Origin: an uncultured Fretibacterium sp.
GTDB lineage: Bacteria > Synergistota > Synergistia > Synergistales > Aminobacteriaceae
Length of the DNA: 19,716 nt
Direction of reading: 5' to 3'
Assembly (NCBI GenBank): GCA_937915835.1
Contig: CALGHA010000115.1
Span: 1 to 19,716, forward strand
Positions 7,933-13,319 of this stretch are shown in pieces. The translations under genes were made by a program, and so were the position numbers. Below the pieces are notes generated by a model. That model saw only the letters and a list, made by a program, of their open reading frames with translations. It made no database searches and was not told the DNA's origin. Numbering within the stretch: position 1 is the first letter of the stretch; each line of letters opens with the position of its first letter.

Positions 7933-9149
7933 ATTTTGCTGAAGCTGTAACAAGAATGTTTAGCGAGTTCTCAGCAGTATTTAATAACACGGGATATGCC
8001 TTATTCAAGATAGAAGCTTATGTTGTCTGTGCGATAATCCTAATGATATTGCTTTATCGTCAGCAGAGTTCTTCGGACTATACTGAAGCAAGAGTGATCT
8101 GGGGCAGATTGTTATCCATTCAAATTTTGTTCGCATTTTCCGGAATATTAAGAGTTCTTGTTGACATATCAATAATTTCTTCAACGCCTATATCTCAGTT
8201 TATTGCGTTATCTTTGAATTTTATTTCTTTTGGGGCAGTATGCTGGTTTGTATTTATTTACATTGAGTTTTACCAGAAATCAGCATTATTGAAGTCTGTC
8301 AAGAACAAAATTTTAGCTGCACTTCCTTTTGGCTTCAACGTGATTATGATTTTGCTTTCAACTTATACGGGCTGGTTTGTAAAGATTGGGAGCGATGGGA
8401 TTACCAACGGGCCGTTAATTACGTTTATGTATATTCTTCATATAGCATATCCGTCTTTAGCTGTAATTCTTGCAGTAATCCGCCGGCGTAAGATGTCTCG
8501 TTATGAGCGTGATGTTGCTCCGTTGATGGCGATATATCCAGCATTTTTTGTAATCTGCGGGCCTCTTCAAACTTTGAATTGGAAAGTGCCGTTTTTATGC
8601 TATGTAATCGTAATTGCTGATATTTTCGTGTATATTTCTTATGCTGACAGCTTAGTATCGATTGACCCTTTAACGGAAATTCCGAACAAGAACGGATTGA
8701 TGCATGAGCTTTCGGAACGTATGAGGCAGGCTAATCCGGAACTGTTGCATTTATTCACGGCTGACGTTGAGGATTTATCATCGATAAACTCGGATTATGA
8801 TCGTTCAGAGGGCGATAAAATTTTGATTATGATTGCTGAGGCCTTGAAAAAATTCCGTGATGAGGAGCATGAATGTTTTATTGCGCATTATTACAGCGAT
8901 GAATTTATCTTGACGGCGGATATTCAAGACGATGAAGAACGTGAATTATTTATTGAACATATACGAAATTACATCAGCAATGCTTCGATTGTGAGCGGGT
9001 TGAAGCGTTATATTCACGTAAATATCGGCTGGGCGAAATACGAACAGTTCAGCAAGACTGAGACGATTTCGGGCTTAATCGACGAGGCTGAGAGGATGTT
9101 AAACGAGAGCAAAGAACAGAGACGCTTTCAGAATATGTGGCGAATGTAA
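7929..9149 (+). CDS. Seven-TM protein with degenerate GGDEF domain
   Basis: A 406-residue protein. Seven hydrophobic helices can be placed at about 25-45, 59-80, 90-115, 127-151, 163-184, 197-217 and 219-239. A GGDEF-type domain follows (about 241-400). It keeps the entry motif DPLTEIPNKNGL, the first metal Asp279 and Asn287 of the D-x-D-x-F-K-x-x-N motif, and GDKIL. The signature reads YSDEF (322-326) instead of GGDEF, and the usual Lys after the metal site is Ser284. Both glycines that accommodate GTP are gone. Diguanylate cyclase activity is therefore doubtful; GTP binding or a scaffold role is possible. No RxxD inhibitory site is seen. It is the last gene of the operon, joined by an ATGA overlap, with GGGAGGAG upstream as ribosome site. 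The 7TM region is probably the sensor; its ligand is unknown. Confidence 0.8.
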   Translation: MNFAEAVTRMFSEFSAVFNNTGYALFKIEAYVVCAIILMILLYRQQSSSDYTEARVIWGRLLSIQILFAFSGILRVLVDISIISSTPISQFIALSLNFISFGAVCWFVFIYIEFYQKSALLKSVKNKILAALPFGFNVIMILLSTYTGWFVKIGSDGITNGPLITFMYILHIAYPSLAVILAVIRRRKMSRYERDVAPLMAIYPAFFVICGPLQTLNWKVPFLCYVIVIADIFVYISYADSLVSIDPLTEIPNKNGLMHELSERMRQANPELLHLFTADVEDLSSINSDYDRSEGDKILIMIAEALKKFRDEEHECFIAHYYSDEFILTADIQDDEERELFIEHIRNYISNASIVSGLKRYIHVNIGWAKYEQFSKTETISGLIDEAERMLNESKEQRRFQNMWRM

Positions 9150-9150
9150 C

Positions 9151-9187
9151 AAAATCCCCCTTGTAGCATTGTGAGGGGGAAATTTTA
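9151..9187 (+). terminator. Terminator of the GTPase operon, probably bidirectional
   Basis: TCCCCCT (9155-9161) pairs with AGGGGGA (9174-9180) around a 12-nt loop, two bases after the stop codon. AAATTTTACTTTTT follows on the plus strand. AAAA at 9151-9154 gives a T-run on the minus strand, so it may also end the transcript from the flavin reductase side. Confidence 0.8.
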
Positions 9188-9189
9188 CT

Positions 9190-9599
9190 TTTTCTGCACT
9201 TGCGCAAATCTTCCGGGAAAACTTTTTCTCGATGTTCAGCCTTCACACTTTCACTAAACATACTAGCATTATATTTCGAGTAATCCCTGAATTGATAAGT
9301 GTTATAAGCGCATAAGACTTCACAATCGCCGAGTACGAGCCTTGACGCGTTGTAAATTATCGCTGAGTGAATAACTTTATCAATGTCGGGTAACTAAAAT
9401 AAACAGGGCTTCCCATGATGATAAAATCGCTAGCTAATGCTTTTTCGAGAATTGGCCTTAAGTCATCATGAATTGCGCATAATCCGTTAGTCTTTGCAGT
9501 CTTGAGCTTACACGCAAAACATGAAACGCATCCTTTGAAGCTGTAATCATAAAGATGAACGAGTTCGCAATCAGCTCCGGCATCTTGAGCACCTTTCAT
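9190..9599 (-). pseudogene. Decayed flavodoxin-family NAD(P)H/FMN reductase
   Basis: A remnant of an iron-sulfur/FMN flavodoxin-type reductase. From ATG 9599 the reading gives LVHLYDYSFKGCVSCFACK, a HDDLRPILEKAL stretch and IIMGSPVYFSYPT, matching the middle of the family. Three defects are visible. The first 20 or so residues, with the FMN-binding GSPR-type loop, are missing. After SPVYF the expected TG-x-M-x-FLER region and about 40-60 codons are gone. A frame change near 9388-9395 then puts the C-terminal part in another frame: HSAIIYNASRLVLGDCEVL, then AYNTYQFRDYSKYNASMF and HREKVFPEDLRK. The C-terminal end runs into the terminator at 9155-9180. It lies 28 bp downstream of the flavin reductase gene, so an ancestral two-gene flavin operon is likely. 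The leading 80-codon part could still be translated. Confidence 0.8.
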
Positions 9600-9627
9600 G
9601 AAAAATTTTACCCCCCTCAGAATAAAA

Positions 9628-10200
9628 TTATTTCTTCATGAGTTCTGCACCGACACGCCAGGCTTTAGCGATTTCGCTTCCGACTGAGTAATAAGTATTT
9701 CTAAACTGGTCGAACATTACGGGCTTTAACTTTTTCGCGTCAACTTTTCCGTGCTCATCTAAAACTTTTTCGTCAGCGATGACATTTACGATTTTCCCTG
9801 TAACTTTGATTTCGCCGAAACTTTCACGTTCTTCAACGAGTTCACATTCCATTGTTACGGGAAATTCGGTGATTACTGGCGCGTCAACTCGTGAGCTTTT
9901 CACGGCATGAAGTCCTGTACGCTCGAATTTGTCAGCCATTGTGTTGCCTGAAGCGGTCCCTAAGAAGTCAGCCTCTTTGATGTGAGCTTCGTCGGCAAGT
10001 GCTACTGTGAAGGCTTTCTTAGCGCGAATATTCTTGAGAGTTTTGCGTTCTGGAGCCAAATTAAGCGCAATTTTGTCCATTGTGCAGATATTTCCCCAAG
10101 CTACGTTCATAACGTCAACTTTTCCGTCTTCTCCGTAAGTTGCAACCATGAGAACCGGCATAGGGAATACAGCAGGCAGCGAGCCTAAATCTTTAGCCAT
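9628..10200 (-). CDS. Flavin reductase-like (flavoredoxin-type) protein
   Basis: A 190-residue cytoplasmic protein of the flavin reductase-like, FMN-binding split-barrel family. Such proteins bind FMN and pass electrons to or from NAD(P)H, flavins or partner redox proteins. Recognisable stretches are the start LPAVFPMPVLMVATYGEDGK, then VMNVAWGNICTMDKIALNL, ERKTLKNIRAKKAFTV and FLGTASGNTMADKFERTGL. Length fits the family. ATG at 10200 is preceded by AAAGGAAG at 12-13 nt. An upstream in-frame TTG at 10233 overlaps that ribosome site and is rejected. The decayed flavodoxin-type reductase follows 28 bp downstream, so its natural partner may have been lost. The substrate cannot be told from sequence. 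Confidence 0.88.
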   Translation of the reverse strand: MAKDLGSLPAVFPMPVLMVATYGEDGKVDVMNVAWGNICTMDKIALNLAPERKTLKNIRAKKAFTVALADEAHIKEADFLGTASGNTMADKFERTGLHAVKSSRVDAPVITEFPVTMECELVEERESFGEIKVTGKIVNVIADEKVLDEHGKVDAKKLKPVMFDQFRNTYYSVGSEIAKAWRVGAELMKK

Positions 10201-10234
10201 GATAAAAATATACTTCCTTTCGTGGATAAACAAG

Positions 10235-10270
10235 ATTTTATCTACATTAACATTATGTCAAACTTGTCAA
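10235..10270 (-). promoter_or_regulatory. Putative promoter of the flavin reductase gene
   Basis: On the minus strand two TTGACA boxes occur nine bases apart (10265-10270 and 10256-10261). The nearer is followed after 15 nt by TAAAAT (10235-10240). The spacer is short, so the -10 assignment is uncertain. Confidence 0.45.
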
Positions 10271-10278
10271 GCCATCGC

Positions 10279-10298
10279 AAAAATAGAACATGTTATAT
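10279..10298 (-). promoter_or_regulatory. Shared upstream element, copy 2
   Basis: Minus-strand sequence with core AACATGTTCTATTTTT. It matches the element at 2441-2460 in 19 of 20 bases and lies about 80 nt upstream of the flavin reductase ATG, just upstream of its -35 boxes. AACATGTT is a perfect palindrome. Probably a regulator site; the regulator is unknown. Confidence 0.5.
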
Positions 10299-10340
10299 TA
10301 TTTCGTTAAAAATTTTTCTCGACTGTATCAATTTCACAAT

Positions 10341-10371
10341 AAAAAAACCTCCCCTGTCGTAACAGAGGAGG
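10341..10371 (-). terminator. Terminator of the HAD-PTS operon
   Basis: A ten-base stem with one mismatch (10348-10357 with 10362-10371), loop CGTA, followed on the minus strand by seven T residues (10347-10341). It lies 27 bp beyond the stop codon of the PTS gene. A T-run on the other side (10376-10380) could allow some plus-strand termination. Confidence 0.9.
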
Positions 10372-10397
10372 CCGATTTTTATTCCTCAGCGTGTAAA

Positions 10398-12263
10398 TTA
10401 AACGTCTGCCCCAAATTTCACGCCGTCATAATCATCACTGTTCGTTAAAAGCAAAACGACCGTATCAGGATGTCCGGCCTTCTTGATTTTCTCGCGGTCA
10501 AACTTCATAATCTTCTGGCCTTTTTTCACTTTGTCGCCCTCTTTAACGAAATCTTCAAAGCCATCGCCGTTCATCTCAACCGTATCAACTCCGACGTGAA
10601 TTAAGACTTCCATATCGTTTTCGCCGCTGATACCGATTGCGTGTTTGCTCTCTGCTACTGATGAAATCTCGCCGTCAATAGGAGCATAAACGAACTCGTC
10701 CTCCGGAACAATTCCTACGCCCTGTCCAAGTGTTCCGGCCGCAAATGTCGGGTCTGGAATTTCAGTATACGGGATAACTTTACCGGCTGTGCACTGGGCA
10801 ATTTCACCTGCTGATGAAGAAATTACAGTTCCGAACTCCATAACCTTCTCAGGCTCTGACGCTGCAGGGGCTGGAGCTGCTTCGGCTTCGGGTGTCTCTT
10901 CATGCCACATAATCCATGAAAGTACGAACGCAATACCGCCGGAAATTGCAAGAAGAATTGTGTACTGCATGGGCTGGGCAATCGTCAAATAACCGGGAAT
11001 TCCTGTAACTCCGTAGGCTTTCGCGCCGATTCCTGTGAATGCTCCGTAGAGTGCTCCGACCGTTCCGCCGATCATTCCAGCGATAATGGGCTTGAAGAAA
11101 CGTAAGTTGATACCGAAGATTGCCGGCTCAGTAATTCCGAGTGCCGCTGATAATGATGAAGGAATTGCGACAACTTTCGTTCTCTGCTGTCTTGCCTTGA
11201 AACCTACCGCTAAGCATGCTCCAAACTGTGCGAAGTTCGCGGCTGAAGCTATCGGCATCCACGTGTTAAGTCCGCCCTCAACTGCAAGCATTCCGGCCTC
11301 AATAACGTTGTACATGTGGTGAAGTCCCATAACAACCGTCCAAGGATAAATTGCTCCCATTACTGCCGAACCAATCGGGTTCTTAACAAGGATTTGTGCT
11401 CCGATTAATACCCAGCTCTCTAACTGTGAGAAAATCGGGCCAATAATCGTGAACGTCAAGAACGTCGTAACAAGAACTGTCGTAAACGGAACTACGAACA
11501 AGTCAATCATTTCCGGCGTATGCTTATGAAGCCATTTCTCAATCGTGCACATTAACCATACGGCAATAATTACCGGGATAACGTGACCTTGATAACCGAC
11601 CTTTTGAACGCTGAAAATAAAGTTGAAAATGTTGAAGTTCCACTGCGGAATTGTCTCAAGTGAACCGACAACCCAAGCGTTTACCAAATTCGCGTGGATC
11701 ATGGCAAGACCGATAACAGCTCCTAAGAACGTATTGCCGCCGAAAACTCGAGCCGCTGAGATTGCGACGATAACAGGTAAATACGCAAAAGCCGTGTTCG
11801 CAACCATGTCTAAGAAGTCATACCATGAAGTATTTGCAAACTCAGGATAAACTTTACCCATAGCCTCGACAAATCCCATCATCAAGCCTGACGCGACAAT
11901 TGCCGGAAGAATAGGAACAAATACGTCGCCGACCGCCTTCAACATTCTCTTCCAGATTGGCTGACCTGCCGCCGCCGCCGCTTTAACGTCATCTTTCGTG
12001 GCTTCGGTCATTCCCGTAACGCTCAAGAACTCTGCATAAACCTTGTTGACCGTTCCAGTTCCGATTATGAGCTGGAGCTGGCCGTTGTTCTCAAACATTC
12101 CTTTTACGCCGTCAACGTTCTCAAGGGCTTTCTTGTCGACTTTGCCGTTGTCCTTGATGACCAGACGAAGACGAGTAGCGCAATGGGCAGCCTGAACAAT
12201 GTTCTCACGCCCGCCGATGTGTGAAACGATTTCCTCAGCACATTTTCTGTAATCCAGTGCCAT
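10398..12263 (-). CDS. PTS sugar permease EIIBCA, sucrose-type (ScrA-like)
   Basis: A 621-residue membrane permease of the glucose/beta-glucoside/sucrose PTS superfamily. It imports a sugar while phosphorylating it with phosphate from EI and HPr. EIIB (1 to about 80) has the phospho-cysteine Cys28 in AAHCATRLRL. EIIC (about 105-465) is a multi-helix channel; GLHHMYNVIEAGML and the ITEPAIFGINLRFFKP region are closest to sucrose-specific ScrA as I remember it. An Ala/Pro/Glu linker (about 467-485) leads to a Crr-like EIIA with His541 (KHAIG) and phospho-acceptor His556 (LIHVGVDTVEM), 15 residues apart as in E. coli EIIA-Glc. All phosphotransfer residues are intact. GGGAGGT lies about eight bases before ATG 12263. 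It is second in an operon with the phosphatase 21 bp upstream. No sucrose-6-phosphate hydrolase is in the window, so the substrate may be another glucoside. Confidence 0.93.
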   Translation of the reverse strand: MALDYRKCAEEIVSHIGGRENIVQAAHCATRLRLVIKDNGKVDKKALENVDGVKGMFENNGQLQLIIGTGTVNKVYAEFLSVTGMTEATKDDVKAAAAAGQPIWKRMLKAVGDVFVPILPAIVASGLMMGFVEAMGKVYPEFANTSWYDFLDMVANTAFAYLPVIVAISAARVFGGNTFLGAVIGLAMIHANLVNAWVVGSLETIPQWNFNIFNFIFSVQKVGYQGHVIPVIIAVWLMCTIEKWLHKHTPEMIDLFVVPFTTVLVTTFLTFTIIGPIFSQLESWVLIGAQILVKNPIGSAVMGAIYPWTVVMGLHHMYNVIEAGMLAVEGGLNTWMPIASAANFAQFGACLAVGFKARQQRTKVVAIPSSLSAALGITEPAIFGINLRFFKPIIAGMIGGTVGALYGAFTGIGAKAYGVTGIPGYLTIAQPMQYTILLAISGGIAFVLSWIMWHEETPEAEAAPAPAASEPEKVMEFGTVISSSAGEIAQCTAGKVIPYTEIPDPTFAAGTLGQGVGIVPEDEFVYAPIDGEISSVAESKHAIGISGENDMEVLIHVGVDTVEMNGDGFEDFVKEGDKVKKGQKIMKFDREKIKKAGHPDTVVLLLTNSDDYDGVKFGADV

Positions 12264-12284
12264 GAAATAAAACCTCCCGAAAAA

Positions 12285-13124
12285 TTAAATTAAGTGTAAA
12301 TCCGCAAACGCCTTCGCTAAACCGTCTTCACTCACTGACGGGCAGACCATATCAGAGAGCTTCTTCAGTTTTTCCGAACCGTTCGCCATACAGACGCTGA
12401 AGCCTACAGTCTGTATCATTTCCAAATCGTTCATGCTGTCCCCAAATCCTACAGTGTCCTCAATGGGAACTCCGAAATGCTTGCAAATAATTTCAACGCC
12501 TAATCCCTTGTTGAAAGCCTTATCGATAATTTCACCGTTTACGCAAGTCTGATCCGAATTGCCGACTTTTACGTCCTGAACAACGAAATTGAATTTGTCG
12601 CCGAGAGCTTTTTTCGCGTCGTCAAGCTGTGAAAGTTTTGTGCACATTATGACGACTTTATAAATTGGTGAGCCGTCATATTCCCGCATTGGCTTAATCC
12701 CTAAATTGGCCGAGAGAGCTTTTCTCCAACGTTCAAGTTCACTGTTGCCTTCTCCTTGTGAGCTTAAGAAGTCGCCGAGATTTTCATCACCCCAAGAGCC
12801 GCCCTCAGCTTCGATTGTGCAGAAAACTCCGTTGTCGTGAAGAGTTTTTAACGCGATATCTCTTTGTTCGTCAGTCATCGGGTGATTGTAGAGAATTTCA
12901 TCGTATTTTTCTCCGACAGCGACATAACCTCCTGCGCATGAGATAAATCCGTCGAACTGGAAGCGTAAAAGCGGGCGTAACATGTCAGGATTGCGGCCTG
13001 TGCAGAGAAAGACTTTGTTCCCTTTTGCGCGTGCTTCAGCGATTGCGTCAACAGCACTTTGTGGGGGCGTATTCTCGCCTGGAGACGTTAAAGTGCCGTC
13101 GATGTCTAGAAATATCAGCTTCAA
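12285..13124 (-). CDS. Cof-type HAD-IIB sugar-phosphate phosphatase
   Basis: A 279-residue haloacid dehalogenase-superfamily hydrolase of the Cof/YidA type, which dephosphorylates sugar phosphates and related metabolites. Motif I is DIDGT (7-11), with nucleophile Asp7 and acid/base Asp9. Motif II is in LCTGRN (40-45). The motif III lysine is probably in IIDKAFNKGLG, and motif IV is GFGDSMND (226-233) with metal Asp229 and Asp233. The type IIB cap lies between. The start is TTG at 13124, preceded by AAGGAGG at nine-nt spacing; the DxDGT motif sits right after it, as usual. It is the first gene of the operon with the PTS permease. The enzyme may act on sugar phosphates delivered by that permease, but this is inference. 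Confidence 0.92.
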   Translation of the reverse strand: MKLIFLDIDGTLTSPGENTPPQSAVDAIAEARAKGNKVFLCTGRNPDMLRPLLRFQFDGFISCAGGYVAVGEKYDEILYNHPMTDEQRDIALKTLHDNGVFCTIEAEGGSWGDENLGDFLSSQGEGNSELERWRKALSANLGIKPMREYDGSPIYKVVIMCTKLSQLDDAKKALGDKFNFVVQDVKVGNSDQTCVNGEIIDKAFNKGLGVEIICKHFGVPIEDTVGFGDSMNDLEMIQTVGFSVCMANGSEKLKKLSDMVCPSVSEDGLAKAFADLHLI

Positions 13125-13201
13125 GATATTTTTCCTCCTTGTGAAATTTTAATGTCTGAGCTGAAAATTAATTCTGAGATTGATTATGTGAATTGTGAAA
13201 A

Positions 13202-13230
13202 ATTATAAACTCAAACTTTTCATGAGGCAA
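13202..13230 (-). promoter_or_regulatory. Promoter of the HAD-PTS operon
   Basis: Minus-strand TTGCCT (13225-13230), a 17-nt spacer and perfect TATAAT (13202-13207). The predicted leader is about 70 nt. It lies just after the terminator of the upstream gene, so the operon has its own start. No catabolite-response site was recognised. Confidence 0.7.
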
Positions 13231-13254
13231 CAAGTTTATTTACGTGCTCAACAT

Positions 13255-13292
13255 AAAAAAAAGCAGCCAGAGAATTTCTCCTCTAAACTGCT
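13255..13292 (-). terminator. Terminator of the vWA-lipase gene
   Basis: Stem AGCAG/CTGCT (13262-13266 with 13288-13292) and inner stem AGAG/CTCT (13269-13272 with 13281-13284), separated by a small internal loop. Eight T residues follow on the minus strand (13262-13255). It lies 27 bp past the stop codon. Confidence 0.85.
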
Positions 13293-13319
13293 GAAAACTT
13301 TCTCATATCATGATGATGT

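Noticed and set aside
9049..9261. 70-codon minus-strand frame across the operon terminator
   Set aside because: Only its first third matches the flavodoxin family C-terminus. The rest is read through the terminator hairpin and antisense to the GGDEF gene, so it is part of the pseudogene.
10789..11850. Several plus-strand frames of 67-78 codons inside the PTS gene
   Set aside because: All lie opposite a well-conserved permease with intact motifs and have no supporting signals.
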